A stretch of DNA of 64,000 bases from Agrobacterium tumefaciens (GCF_000834635.1 NZ_JXQV01000008.1:115313-179312); one strand, 5' to 3'. Counted from the stretch's first letter, positions 44,356 to 54,223 are shown. Program-made: numbers and translations. The notes: generated from the sequence alone by a model not told the origin.

Positions 44356-45279
44356 TCATAGTTTATCAAAGGGTTTTCCCGCCATGGGCGCTGTCTTCGT
44401 GAAGAGCAAATCCTGACTTTGCCACTGCTCCTCAAAATTTGCGATGGACCTAGCGCTCATCTCTGGATCAAGGGCACCGAGCTCTGCTGAGATCGCCTCC
44501 ACAAGGCTGATACCGGGTAAAATCGTCGTATAGAACGAAGTGCTTTCTGCTGGCGCTAGAAGGAGATAGTCAGCGTTCTCCCTCAGGGCATCGACGGCAG
44601 CGTCCGTGATTATACACGTCGTCGCACCGCGCTCTTTAGCTTTTCGAGCTGCCCGAATGGCGGAGTTATAAAGCCTCCAGAAGGTGATGATAACAACGAC
44701 ATCACCTTCTTTCACATCGCCCAGTGCGTTAGCGATCATCACGCCATCCGTGGCCAATTCCATACGATAACCGCAAAGCGTGGCGTGGTGCGCGAGGATG
44801 TTGGCTATGGATGCAAAGCTGCCGGACCCAACCACGATGCGCCGTTTGGCGTCTGCAACAGTTTTTGCAACGTCGCGGACAGACTGTCTGTCCGTGCGCC
44901 TGCGCAACGCTGTCAGTTGTTCGATCTGACGGTTCAATGCAGCATCGAAGGGACGCTCGGAACCGGTTTCCTGTTGATGCACAACACTCACTTCTGGGGC
45001 AGACAGCTTGCTCATAAAGCGGACACGGATTTCCTGTCTCAAGTCCGGCCATCCAGAGAAACCAAGGCTTTGAGCTGTTCGCGTAATGGTCGCTACGTTG
45101 ACGTTGGCTTTTAGCGCAAGCTCTGCTGCAGATGCAAAAGACGCATGTCTGGGATCGTTTATCACCGCTTGAACAACTTGGTGCGCGGCTGGCGTAAGCT
45201 CATGCTTTTCATCCAGGTTACGAAGCCAGTCTTCCAGTGACTGCACAAATTCGTCTGCAGCGTTTTTTGCATATTGCAT
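44356..45279 (-). CDS. MurR/RpiR-family transcriptional regulator
   Basis: 307 residues from the ATG at 45277-45279; longer open frame upstream runs over the MFS gene and is not real. N-terminal HTH of the RpiR type: LTPAAHQVVQAVINDPRHASFASAAELALKANVNVATITRTAQSLGFSGWPDLR, cited by NVATITRTAQSLGFSG. A C-terminal SIS domain has VVGSGSFASIANILAHH and GDVVVIITFWRLYNSA. SIS domains bind phosphosugars or similar. It is divergent from the MFS gene, with a palindrome between them. Confidence 0.9.
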   Translation of the reverse strand: MQYAKNAADEFVQSLEDWLRNLDEKHELTPAAHQVVQAVINDPRHASFASAAELALKANVNVATITRTAQSLGFSGWPDLRQEIRVRFMSKLSAPEVSVVHQQETGSERPFDAALNRQIEQLTALRRRTDRQSVRDVAKTVADAKRRIVVGSGSFASIANILAHHATLCGYRMELATDGVMIANALGDVKEGDVVVIITFWRLYNSAIRAARKAKERGATTCIITDAAVDALRENADYLLLAPAESTSFYTTILPGISLVEAISAELGALDPEMSARSIANFEEQWQSQDLLFTKTAPMAGKPFDKL

Positions 45280-45318
45280 TTTTAAACTATCCTGTGCAAA
45301 AAATATTGCGTGGAAAAC

Positions 45319-45332
45319 ATTGCGCACGCAAT
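45319..45332. promoter_or_regulatory. Candidate RpiR operator
   Basis: ATTGCGCACGCAAT is a 6-bp inverted repeat with 2-bp spacer in the 99-bp gap between the divergent RpiR and MFS genes. A further ATTGCG half-site lies at 45305-45310. The pairing with RpiR is inferred. Confidence 0.5.
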
Positions 45333-45378
45333 CTGCATAAGCGCGGCAAGCAATCGCACTATATAATGGGAACTGGAA

Positions 45379-46749
45379 ATGTATAACACTGCTGCAAGAC
45401 TGGAGAGGCTGCCTGTTGGCCGCTTCCAATACAAATTGTTGATGATGGGCGGCCTTGGCTACATGTTCGAGGCATGGGACGCGGGTATTATCGCGTTCCT
45501 GCTTCCTGCGTTGCGTGCGCAGTGGCAGTTGACGAGCCTTCAGGTCGGTTATCTGGCGAGCAGTACCTATGTCGGATTTCTCATCGGTGCTTTGATCGCA
45601 GGAGCGATTGGCGATCGGTACGGCCGCAAAAATGTCATGCTCTGGGCTCTGGTGCTGTTTTGCCTTGCTAGTCTTGCAGGTGCTGCGGTTAATGATTGGC
45701 ATCAGTTTTTCGCAATTCGTGTCATCGGCGGTATCGGCATGGGTGCGGAAGCCGCGATCATCGCGCCGTTCCTTTCGGAATTCGTTGGCGCCAAATATCG
45801 CGGCAGGTTTACCGCTTCGCTCGCAGCCTTCTTCTCATTCGGCTTCGTCATTTCGGCGGTGCTCGGCTATTTGCTGGTACCGACGTCCGAAGATGGATGG
45901 CGGTATGCCCTGATTGTCACGGCCATGCCAGTCATCATCGTTTTATGGTGGCGCCGCAGTCTGACAGAATCGCCACGCTGGCTTGAAAGCCAGGGCCGGC
46001 ATGACGAAGCCAACGAAATCGTTACGGCGATTGAAGATGACTACCGCAAACGGGGTGTCTCCCTGCCCGCAGCCGCTTCCGTGCCACAGGTTGCAGCAAC
46101 ACCGAATACGTCCCTCTTCGCCAATTTCAAGACACTTCTGTCACCGCGTTTCTTACGGATCACCATCATGACCTGGCTTTTGTGGGTATCGGTCACCTTC
46201 AGCATCTATGCGTTCATGACGTGGATTCCGAGCCTGTTGGTGGAACGTGGCATGACGATGACGAAGAGCTTCTCCTTTTCGATCCTCATTTATGCGGCGC
46301 AAATTCCAGGCTATTTTTCCGCTGCTTGGTTTTGCGAAAAGATCGGTCGCCCCTACACCATCGTTCTTTACATGGCGTTGGCCGCTGTATCTGCTCTATC
46401 GCTTGCTTTCGCCAACGGTGACACTCAGGTTATCGCGCTCGCGATGACGCTTTCCTTCTTTATCAACGGCGTTGCGGCTGGGGAATATGCCTACACACCG
46501 GAAGTGTTTCCGACCCGTATCCGCGCGACGGGTGTTGGTACCGCATCGGCAATTGGGCGAATTGGCGGCATCGCAGCACCAATCCTCGTGGGCGCAGTTT
46601 ACCCTATCGGTGGTTTTGTGGGCGTGTTCGGCATGACGACAGTCATCCTGGTGATCGGCGCTGCGTCAGTTTTGATCCTGGGAATTCCGACGAAAGACCG
46701 CTCGCTGGAAGAAATTGAAGCTGAAGAGTTCAGTGGAAGCTCCAAATAA
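45379..46749 (+). CDS. MFS transporter (sugar-porter-like / YdjE-type)
   Basis: 456 residues, 12 membrane helices. MFS signatures are AGAIGDRYGRKN after helix 2 and ESPRWLESQGRHDEA after helix 6, as in sugar and organic-acid porters; PEVFPTRIRATGVGTASAIGRIG (core PEVFPTRIRATG) before helix 11. It imports an unknown compound. It is divergent from the RpiR gene and followed by the GAF, amidohydrolase and DUF1349 genes on the same strand. Confidence 0.92.
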   Translation: MYNTAARLERLPVGRFQYKLLMMGGLGYMFEAWDAGIIAFLLPALRAQWQLTSLQVGYLASSTYVGFLIGALIAGAIGDRYGRKNVMLWALVLFCLASLAGAAVNDWHQFFAIRVIGGIGMGAEAAIIAPFLSEFVGAKYRGRFTASLAAFFSFGFVISAVLGYLLVPTSEDGWRYALIVTAMPVIIVLWWRRSLTESPRWLESQGRHDEANEIVTAIEDDYRKRGVSLPAAASVPQVAATPNTSLFANFKTLLSPRFLRITIMTWLLWVSVTFSIYAFMTWIPSLLVERGMTMTKSFSFSILIYAAQIPGYFSAAWFCEKIGRPYTIVLYMALAAVSALSLAFANGDTQVIALAMTLSFFINGVAAGEYAYTPEVFPTRIRATGVGTASAIGRIGGIAAPILVGAVYPIGGFVGVFGMTTVILVIGAASVLILGIPTKDRSLEEIEAEEFSGSSK

Positions 46750-46763
46750 CACGCCGTGTCATC

Positions 46764-46785
46764 GGGAGCGACGGATGTCGCTCCC
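46764..46785 (+). terminator. Stem-loop between the MFS and GAF genes
   Basis: GGGAGCGAC and GTCGCTCCC form a perfect 9-bp stem with loop GGAT 15 bases after the MFS stop. No T run follows, so it may be an attenuator or processing site within the operon. Confidence 0.5.
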
Positions 46786-46805
46786 AGCTTGGGAAAGGAA
46801 CAGAC

Positions 46806-47276
46806 ATGGAAAATGACATCTCGCTGTACGAGGCAATGAGAAAGAGCAATCAGCCTCAGCCCTTCTTTCAGGCGCTGGACGCGCTTCTGCAGCAGCAGGT
46901 AGGGCATATTCTCTTCACGCTTCTGGCGGTGGATGGCGGTGAAGTTGTGCGCATCTATTCGTCCGATGTTGACCATTATCCCGTATCCGGGCGCAAACCC
47001 ATGACCGATACGCCATGGGGGCGTCATGTGATTGGCGAACAGAAGAGCTTTCTCGGCAAAGACATGGATGACTTGAAATGGGCTTTTTTCGATCACGAAC
47101 TGATCGCGAGCCTCGGCGGTGGCACACAGATCAACGTACCCGTCGTGTTCAATGGCAAATGCGTCGGGACCATCAATCTTACCCACAGGGCAGGTCACTA
47201 CAACGAGAGCCATCTTGCTCGTGCAGAAGCCTTCGCGCCTTGGCTCGTCCCCTATTTTCTGCAAGCCGCGCGGTAA
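46806..47276 (+). CDS. GAF-domain protein
   Basis: 156 residues forming a single GAF-like domain: FFQALDALLQQQVGHILFTLLAVD, core LLQQQVGHILFTLL, then RIYSSDVDHYPVSGRKP and INVPVVFNGKCVGTINLTHRAGHY. Family members bind small ligands. No output domain is attached, so it may sense or carry the transported compound, or be an enzyme of the group that includes free methionine sulfoxide reductase; the Cys pattern of that enzyme is not present. Lies between transporter and amidohydrolase genes. Confidence 0.82.
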   Translation: MENDISLYEAMRKSNQPQPFFQALDALLQQQVGHILFTLLAVDGGEVVRIYSSDVDHYPVSGRKPMTDTPWGRHVIGEQKSFLGKDMDDLKWAFFDHELIASLGGGTQINVPVVFNGKCVGTINLTHRAGHYNESHLARAEAFAPWLVPYFLQAAR

Positions 47277-47327
47277 TTTTAAAAAAACATGCCGTATTCA
47301 CAGCGGCTCGAATGAAAGCAAAGACTG

Positions 47328-48554
47328 ATGACGACGATTCTTCTAAAAAATGCCTGCATCGTTGACGGCTCACAGAGCAAGCCAACTGCTCCGGTCGATA
47401 TCTTTATCCGGAACGATCTCATCGTTGACGTAGGCAACACTATAACAGAGCCAGCAGACAGGATAATCGATCTTGCAGGCAAGACCGTCATGCCAGGCCT
47501 GATCGATGGGCATGTCCATGTCATTGCTACGAAGCTTGATCTGGGTGCGAACGCAGATTTGCCCAATTCATTGGTCGCATTGCGATCGGCCAAAATCATG
47601 AAGGACATGTTGATGCGTGGCTTTACCACGGTCCGTGACCTTGGTGGTGCCGATCATGGTCTGGTCGAAGCACTGGAAGAAAAAACAATCGTCGGTCCAC
47701 GATTGATCATTTGCGGCAAGGCACTGTCCCAGACTGGTGGTCATACCGACTACAGAGGCCGGTTCAATCGTCGTTCGGTTGAGCACTATCCAGATCAACT
47801 AGGAGCTTTGGGGCGTATTTGCGATGGTGTCGATGCGGTTCGTCTAGCCTGTCGTGAGGAAATCAAAGGGGGGGCGCAGTTCATCAAGCTCATGGCTAAT
47901 GGTGGCGTCTCATCCCCGACCGATCCTATCGCCAACCTAGGCTTTTCGCGAGATGAAATGCTTGCTGCTGTCGAAGAGGCGGAGAATGCCCAGACCTACG
48001 TCGCCGCTCACCTCTACACAGATGCTGCCATTCGCCGTGCTATCGAATGCGGTGTCAAATCCATCGAGCATGGCAATCTGATTACGCCTGAAACGGCGGA
48101 ACTGGCGCGCGAACGTGGAGCATTCGTCGTGCCGACCAACATCGTTTATGATCGGCTTGCCAAGGATGGCGCCTCACTGGGGCTTCCACCCGTTTCTGTC
48201 GCAAAGATTGAAGACGTGCGAAGCGCGGGCTTCAACGCACTCAAGGTTCTGCATGAAGCAGGTGTAACGATGGTTTATGGCACCGACCTTCTGGGAGAGA
48301 TGCATGAACATCAGTCAGAGGAATTTGTCCTGCGGGGTCAGCACCTTCCCGCTGCAGATGTCATTCGCTCAGCTACACTCGATGCCGCAAAGGCCCTGGG
48401 TTACGAGGGCAAGCTTGGAACCGTCGCGGCTGGCGCATTTGCAGACCTTATCGTTGTCGATGGCAACCCGCTTGAAGACCTTTCTTTGTTGACCGGACAA
48501 GGCCAGCATATGCCATTCATCTTAAAGGGCGGCGAATTCGTCAAAGGTTCTTGA
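47328..48554 (+). CDS. Amidohydrolase-superfamily enzyme (prolidase/imidazolonepropionase-like)
   Basis: 408 residues. A full binuclear-metal set is visible: His62 and His64 in LIDGHVHV, Lys187 in FIKLMANGG (probably carbamylated), His228 in AAHLYTD, His248 in SIEHGN and Asp320 in YGTDLLG. The pattern resembles the group of Xaa-Pro dipeptidases and acyl-amino-acid hydrolases. No signal peptide, so the substrate is hydrolysed after import by the MFS protein encoded upstream. Substrate unknown. Confidence 0.9.
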   Translation: MTTILLKNACIVDGSQSKPTAPVDIFIRNDLIVDVGNTITEPADRIIDLAGKTVMPGLIDGHVHVIATKLDLGANADLPNSLVALRSAKIMKDMLMRGFTTVRDLGGADHGLVEALEEKTIVGPRLIICGKALSQTGGHTDYRGRFNRRSVEHYPDQLGALGRICDGVDAVRLACREEIKGGAQFIKLMANGGVSSPTDPIANLGFSRDEMLAAVEEAENAQTYVAAHLYTDAAIRRAIECGVKSIEHGNLITPETAELARERGAFVVPTNIVYDRLAKDGASLGLPPVSVAKIEDVRSAGFNALKVLHEAGVTMVYGTDLLGEMHEHQSEEFVLRGQHLPAADVIRSATLDAAKALGYEGKLGTVAAGAFADLIVVDGNPLEDLSLLTGQGQHMPFILKGGEFVKGS

Positions 48555-48726
48555 TTTCCAGGCGTAGTGTCTGTCTTTATTTGCTCCGAGGATGACTAAC
48601 CGGTAACGAGCACTATCGAAGAGATAGCTCATGGATTTCGTCTCAATAGCTTAAACTGACCGCCAGCATTGTAGAGCAATTTTGCCACCTCAACGCCGCC
48701 GCGGAATATGGAACGGGGAGATTTTC

Positions 48727-49311
48727 ATGAGCATCGATTTCAACAACGGTATGTGGCTAAACGAGCCACAGAGCTGGAAGGCGGACGACGATGGCTTGAC
48801 CATCGTGACGGACGCCAAGACTGATTTCTGGCGCGAAACCTATTACGGCTTCACCCGCGACAGCGGCCATTTTCTAGGCTTTGACACTGGCAGCAGCTTT
48901 ACCGCCGTTATCCGTATTCGCGGCGAGTTTCGCACTCTTTACGATCAGGCTGGCCTGATGGTTCGCATCGATGACACGAAGTGGGTAAAGACCGGGGTTG
49001 AGTTTACGGATGGCGAGCTTTTCCTCTCAACAGTCGTAACCAATGGCAAGTCGGACTGGTCGATTTCGCAGCCATTCAAGGAAATTGAGGATTTCTACAT
49101 CCGCGTCACCGTCAACAACGGTGCAATGCGTATTCAGGCCTCCAGAGACGGCAAATTCTGGCCCCTGCTGCGGCTGGCGCCATTCCCGATCGCGGAACGC
49201 TATCAAGTTGGGCCGACCGCCTGCACGCCGGAACGGAGCGGCCTTTCTGTAAACTTCTCGGAGTTTTTGATCGGTCCGGCAATCACCACCGATCTCCACG
49301 ATCTGACCTGA
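48727..49311 (+). CDS. DUF1349 domain protein
   Basis: 194 residues from the ATG at 48727 after GGGGAG. Concanavalin-like beta-sandwich family: ETYYGFTRDSGHFL, GEFRTLYDQAGLMVRID and WVKTGVEFTDG are typical. Related proteins may bind or act on carbohydrates. It lies 172 bp after the amidohydrolase, on the same strand, and may belong to the same unit. Confidence 0.87.
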   Translation: MSIDFNNGMWLNEPQSWKADDDGLTIVTDAKTDFWRETYYGFTRDSGHFLGFDTGSSFTAVIRIRGEFRTLYDQAGLMVRIDDTKWVKTGVEFTDGELFLSTVVTNGKSDWSISQPFKEIEDFYIRVTVNNGAMRIQASRDGKFWPLLRLAPFPIAERYQVGPTACTPERSGLSVNFSEFLIGPAITTDLHDLT

Positions 49312-49583
49312 TGATAGCCAATGGCGATCGGTATAGAGCCGATTTTAAAGGCTAATATTCTCTTTGTCTCACGAAGTACGGCGGCCTAGCGTCTTCAGAC
49401 GCCGAGTGACCACTCTGTGTTGATCCTTATCTGTGCCTAAATGAATGCGAGCCCGCATCGGACTGCTTTCACCGGTTCGCACATTATTCTTGAAATCTCT
49501 TTCGGCTCCAATTAATAACATGACAAATTTTGTATAGATTGTTATTCCTTCATAAACTTGCAGGGCCGAAAGATCGAACTCGA

Positions 49584-50108
49584 ATGGGCAATAATACCAA
49601 TCAGCTCGATACGGCATTCCTCAGAATTCAAGGCATACTTCGTCATCGCATCCTCCGCATTGTCCACGAGCACGCTCTAGCTGAAGAGATCGTTCAGGAC
49701 GCCTACCTGCGGGCTCGGACCGCCTCAGTCCTACACCCGCTGGAAAACGCAGAAGCATTTTTGTGGCAGACAGCGAAAAATCTGGCCATTGATCACTGGC
49801 GTAAGGCCAAGGTCAGGTCGATTTACGAAGCCCGGAATCTTGATGAAAATGCGCTACACAATGTTGCTTCCACAGAGCCGTCTCCCGAAGCCATTGTCAT
49901 TCAACGAGATTTGCTCCGAGCATTTTCCGAGGCCCTGCTGAAACTTCCGCAGCGCACCCAGCAGGTCTGGATATTAAGTCGGGTCGATGGCATTTCCTAT
50001 CCGGAAATCGCGAAGCAGCTTGGCGTTTCACAGAACACTGTATTCAACGACATCAAATTGGCGATGGGCGTGTTACTTGATCTCAAATCACGGATCGATC
50101 CTCCTTGA
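49584..50108 (+). CDS. ECF RNA polymerase sigma factor (FecI type)
   Basis: 174 residues from the ATG at 49584. Region 2: IVHEHALAEEIVQDAYLRA and AEAFLWQTAKNLAIDHWRKAKVR (core LWQTAKNLAIDHWRK). Region 4: LLKLPQRTQQVWILSRVDGISYPEIAKQLGVSQNTVFNDI (core LPQRTQQVWILSRVDG). Iron-starvation-type sigma factors are activated through FecR by a loaded TonB receptor. It is first in the order sigma, FecR, receptor, M16 protease, all on the plus strand. Confidence 0.93.
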   Translation: MGNNTNQLDTAFLRIQGILRHRILRIVHEHALAEEIVQDAYLRARTASVLHPLENAEAFLWQTAKNLAIDHWRKAKVRSIYEARNLDENALHNVASTEPSPEAIVIQRDLLRAFSEALLKLPQRTQQVWILSRVDGISYPEIAKQLGVSQNTVFNDIKLAMGVLLDLKSRIDPP

Positions 50109-50202
50109 AGTCGGCACCAAACCTTTCCGTGTGTTTTTTTGTGAGATCGCCAGTTATGAAACGTCTAGGTAAATGTGGGAACATCCGGTTCGGAAGGCAT
50201 AG

Positions 50203-51222
50203 ATGGTTTCGATGAATGACAACCTCTCGGGTCACGGTGACTACAAACACGCCGACCCCGTCACGGATCAGGCGTTGGAGTGGTTTATCACCATCAAAGT
50301 CGGTTGCGAGCCGACGCCTGCCGAGCTGGAGACGTTCCAGGTTTGGTTGGCGGCCTGCCCCAGCCATGCAGATAGTTTCGAACGGGTGAAAAATCTTTGG
50401 AGCTGTCCTGAAACACTTGTTGCTTCAAAAAGACTTCAGGACGAGTACGACACGGTTGGATCAACGACTGGCAGCCCTAAAGAGCCGACTAATCATGCAG
50501 GCGTTCGACGTCGGTATGCATTTGCCGCTGCAGCTTCGATCCTGCTGATCGCTGGGACAAGCCAGATGATGCTGGCGTTTCTCCGGTTGCCGACAGCCGA
50601 CTTCACGACACAAGTCGGGGAAATCAGCACCGTCCAGCTTCCCGATGGAACGACCATGCAACTCAATTCAGACAGTGCCGTTGCGCTGGACTTTTCCGCG
50701 ACAAAGCGTGGCGTCCGGATCATTCAGGGCGAAGCTTGGTTCGATGTCGTCCACAACGAAACTGCGCCATTTCGCGTGAACGGACAATTCTCCACGACAA
50801 CGGTTACCGGCACGGCATTTGATGTGCGGGTCGGCACGAATAACGATACCGTCAAACTCGAACGTGGCTCGGTATATCTAACCCATAACCGCGAAGAGAT
50901 CCGCCCCGTCCATCTTTTACCCGGGCAAACGGCACGGGCAACGGAGCAAGGTATATCGGACGCACTGCCCACCGGCGATGATGAGACGATGGCATGGCGC
51001 GAAGGCAGAATCGTCTTCACTGAAAAGCCTCTTCGTGAGGCCTTGGACGAAATCTCCCGCTACTGGAATTCGCAGGTCTTCGTTTTGAACAGATCAATCC
51101 TGGATATACCTGTTAGTGGGAACTACAGGGTTGAAAGCGCGAAGGATGCTCTCAACGGCATTGTCAGTGCTGTCGGTGGTAAAGTCACCTTCCTGCCAGG
51201 CGGCATCACAATCATTCGTTAA
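50203..51222 (+). CDS. FecR-family sigma regulator
   Basis: 339 residues. An N-terminal DUF4880 cytoplasmic part (ALEWFITIKVG, WLAACPSHADSFERVKNLW) binds the sigma factor. A single membrane helix lies near residues 100-122. A periplasmic FecR domain follows (TVQLPDGTTMQLNSDSA, RIIQGEAWFDVVHN, VTGTAFDVRV), then a C-terminal STN-like part (LREALDEISRYWNSQVF). It passes the signal from the receptor's STN domain to FecI. Start at 50203 or three codons later. Confidence 0.93.
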   Translation: MVSMNDNLSGHGDYKHADPVTDQALEWFITIKVGCEPTPAELETFQVWLAACPSHADSFERVKNLWSCPETLVASKRLQDEYDTVGSTTGSPKEPTNHAGVRRRYAFAAAASILLIAGTSQMMLAFLRLPTADFTTQVGEISTVQLPDGTTMQLNSDSAVALDFSATKRGVRIIQGEAWFDVVHNETAPFRVNGQFSTTTVTGTAFDVRVGTNNDTVKLERGSVYLTHNREEIRPVHLLPGQTARATEQGISDALPTGDDETMAWREGRIVFTEKPLREALDEISRYWNSQVFVLNRSILDIPVSGNYRVESAKDALNGIVSAVGGKVTFLPGGITIIR

Positions 51223-51334
51223 ATACTCAACTTTTTTTGTGAGATTCATTCTCCTCTTTCGTCAATCCCATTGAGGCGTCGTGATCAGCGGCGCGCATGT
51301 GGATTTATAAGGGCGCGTGCCTAGCGCCCTGGAC

Positions 51335-54223
51335 ATGGGGACGACAGTGAATAGAGGTTTAAAGCGCGGAAAGAGTTTCGCGGCGTTACTGGTTACGACA
51401 GCGGTTATATCTACCCAACTGATCCCCACAAACTCTCATGCCCAGGACATCATTACAGAAAATTCAGTGGTGTTCGCCATAGAGGCGCAGCCACTGAACG
51501 CAGCCCTCAACACATTCATCCGGCAGAGCGGCTGGCAGGTTGGTTATGCGGCAGCTGTCATCAGCGGTAAGCGATCAAGCCCAATTTCGGGCAGGATGGC
51601 GCCACTCAAAGCTCTTGAGGCAATGTTATCAGGCTCAAACGTCACGATCCGTTTGACCGGCCCCAACGCGGTAATGCTTGCTGGGGCATCAACTACCGAG
51701 CAGGCTTCTGACGGTTCGACTGTACTTGAAACGATTGTGGTCAAAGGCGCGCGCAGTGGTGTGGGCCTTGGCACTGGGAGCGTTGCTGACACAGGTACCA
51801 GCACGCTTTACGGCGGCCAGATTACTGCGCGCGCGGAAGGCAACGATGCCAATGGTATCCTTCGCAACCTTCCAAACGTCCAGTACCAGAACGATGTTGA
51901 CGACGACGCCGGCATCACAGACCAGAGCGTCATAGACTTGAAACCTCGTGAGGTATCGATCTCAGGCGCACGTGTTTATGAGAACAACTTCATCATAAAC
52001 GGTATGGAAATCAACGACGTCACGGGTAGTCAGGAGCGCTATGGCAGTGAGGAATTTGCAACGACTGAATCGCCGCCAAATGCAGACCGTGTTTATGGGC
52101 TGCATTCTCAGACAATATTTGTACCAACAGACTTTATCGAAGAGGCAACAGTCATCGATAGCAATGCGTCTGCCAAATACGGAAATTTCCAGGGCGGTGT
52201 TGTTTCGTACAAGTTAATGGATGCGCAGAAGGACCGTTGGATACGGAGTGCGAGCATCGATTACACCTCAAGTGATTGGACGAGTTTCAACCTTGCGACT
52301 AAGGACGGCCTGAATCCAAACAGCGTCGCCCGCAATGAATTTATCAAGCGGCGATCATCGATTTCAGCCAGTGGTCCGGTGACAGACAATATTGCCATCC
52401 TGGGCCAGTACAGTAGATCGAGCGCCTCCACACAGAAGGACAAGGAATATCGATACACAGAGACTGACCGCGTCGATGAAGACTCTCAGAATGATTTCTA
52501 CAGAGCGCAAATAAAGGCCGACACGGACTTCGGAGATTTCACTCTGGAGGGTGCCTATACGGATTATGATCAAGCCTGGGAAAGCGCGACATGGCGCAAC
52601 CTGATTTTGAATACCGAGACCCGGGGCCTGACAAGCAAGTTAGAACATCAATACGAATTCGGGGACGTCAACCTTGGCCGTATTCCTTTCTCCAATGTCA
52701 AGCTGGCCTCAAAGCTAACTTATGGAAAGTCAAACACACTAAACGACATGAACGGCAATGTCGCCAGAGCCTTTGTACAACAGACTACGCGAAGCTCAAA
52801 AAATGGCGGCGGTATTTTCACCTCAACGGAGCTATCCGACTGGTGCCGGACAGACCCAACCAAAACGACTACCCGCTGCTACGACGGCGCAATCGGAGAC
52901 AAAGAGCAAGGCCAAGAGCAACTTGGATGGTCTGAAGAACTGACGGGAGATATCTGGAACGGTACGTTTACCGTTGGCACAGAATACATCCATACGAAAG
53001 CTTATCGCACGCGCCGAGAGGAAGCTCTATACTATGGCGTATATACCTCGCTTGGCGACGTTTCGAGCATGATCCCAGGATTTACTTGCAACACCAATGA
53101 AGAGTGCAGCCGCGAGCAGTTTGCAAGCACCAAGACGGTCTACCAGGCATTTGACATCAGAGCCGAGCTGAACGAGTTCAACACATATGCAGAGATTGAG
53201 CAAACCTGGGATTGGCTGAACGTACGGGCTGGAGCAAGACTCTCCTACAACGATTATATGAAAAATCTCGACATTTCACCTCGCCTGGTCGCAACCGTGA
53301 CGCCCTGGGAGGACTTTTCGCTCTCCGCAGGTGTCAACCGGTACTACAATGCGCAAAGCCTCGCTTTCGCAATCCGCGATCAGCAGCCACGACCACAATC
53401 ATACACACGCGTTCAAACGGGCGGAGTTGTCGGTGATACCTGGAAATTCGCTGCGATCGCCGGAAATTATAGCAACAGCGCTTCCGATCTGAAAACGCCA
53501 TACACGGACGAGATCGCTTTTGGTCTGTCTGGCAAGGATCCAATTTTTGATGGCGATTGGCGGCTGCGTTTCCTTGACCGCCGAGCCAAGGACCAATTCG
53601 CTTCAGAGACCAGCGGACCCAGTGGACAAGGCCGTATTCTCACCAACGACGCCTATGGCGCATATCAATCTGCGAGCGCCGAATATTCCAAAGAGATCGA
53701 CGTCAGCTCCATCAGTAGTATCGAGCGGCTTGGCTTTGACGCGTCGGTGACCTGGTCGAAAAGAGAGGTTTCCAATGACAGCTACTTCGAAGACGATTTC
53801 GAAGACGATCATATCTGGTACAAAGGCAAGTCCTACACCCAAGCCGGTTTCGGTGTCGTAACAGGCAACATGGATATTCCGCTCCGCCTCCAGACCGGGC
53901 TTTCCAGCACTTGGTTGGATGACAGCCTTCACATAGACGTTTCTGGCAATTACAATCTTCGTTATACCGGCGCCAAAAATACTGACAAAACCATTATCGT
54001 CGATGGAATGTCTCACGACATTTACGAAGACTTCGAGTTTGACGCAGCATTAACGGTTGATCTGTCAGCCGACTACACCGTCTATAAGAAGGACGATGCC
54101 AGCCTCGTCTTCAATGTCAAAGTCAACAATCTGTTCGATGAAACAGGCAACGCCACTAGCTCCAAATCGAAGCCCTGGATAATCGGTCGTACGGTCTGGG
54201 TCGGCGCCAAGGCGACGTTCTGA
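51335..54223 (+). CDS. TonB-dependent receptor with STN signalling domain (FecA-like)
   Basis: About 962 residues. Starts ATG 51335, GTG 51317 or GTG 51347 are possible; the last has GGGGAC just upstream. A signal peptide ends near SHAQD. An STN domain follows (VFAIEAQPLNAALNTFIRQSG start), then the plug with VLETIVVKG, NGILRNLPNVQYQND and NFIINGMEIND, and a 22-strand barrel ending in aromatic Phe (KATF). Two long outer loops carry cysteine pairs (near SDWCRTDP..TRCYDG and FTCNTNEEC). It should import a ligand across the outer membrane and signal to FecR. Its stop overlaps the start of an M16 protease gene. Confidence 0.92.
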   Translation: MGTTVNRGLKRGKSFAALLVTTAVISTQLIPTNSHAQDIITENSVVFAIEAQPLNAALNTFIRQSGWQVGYAAAVISGKRSSPISGRMAPLKALEAMLSGSNVTIRLTGPNAVMLAGASTTEQASDGSTVLETIVVKGARSGVGLGTGSVADTGTSTLYGGQITARAEGNDANGILRNLPNVQYQNDVDDDAGITDQSVIDLKPREVSISGARVYENNFIINGMEINDVTGSQERYGSEEFATTESPPNADRVYGLHSQTIFVPTDFIEEATVIDSNASAKYGNFQGGVVSYKLMDAQKDRWIRSASIDYTSSDWTSFNLATKDGLNPNSVARNEFIKRRSSISASGPVTDNIAILGQYSRSSASTQKDKEYRYTETDRVDEDSQNDFYRAQIKADTDFGDFTLEGAYTDYDQAWESATWRNLILNTETRGLTSKLEHQYEFGDVNLGRIPFSNVKLASKLTYGKSNTLNDMNGNVARAFVQQTTRSSKNGGGIFTSTELSDWCRTDPTKTTTRCYDGAIGDKEQGQEQLGWSEELTGDIWNGTFTVGTEYIHTKAYRTRREEALYYGVYTSLGDVSSMIPGFTCNTNEECSREQFASTKTVYQAFDIRAELNEFNTYAEIEQTWDWLNVRAGARLSYNDYMKNLDISPRLVATVTPWEDFSLSAGVNRYYNAQSLAFAIRDQQPRPQSYTRVQTGGVVGDTWKFAAIAGNYSNSASDLKTPYTDEIAFGLSGKDPIFDGDWRLRFLDRRAKDQFASETSGPSGQGRILTNDAYGAYQSASAEYSKEIDVSSISSIERLGFDASVTWSKREVSNDSYFEDDFEDDHIWYKGKSYTQAGFGVVTGNMDIPLRLQTGLSSTWLDDSLHIDVSGNYNLRYTGAKNTDKTIIVDGMSHDIYEDFEFDAALTVDLSADYTVYKKDDASLVFNVKVNNLFDETGNATSSKSKPWIIGRTVWVGAKATF

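Noticed and set aside
44356..45702. 448-codon version of the RpiR gene
   Set aside because: The first 141 codons overlap the divergent MFS gene and promoter; the Met at 45277-45279 starts the conserved HTH domain.
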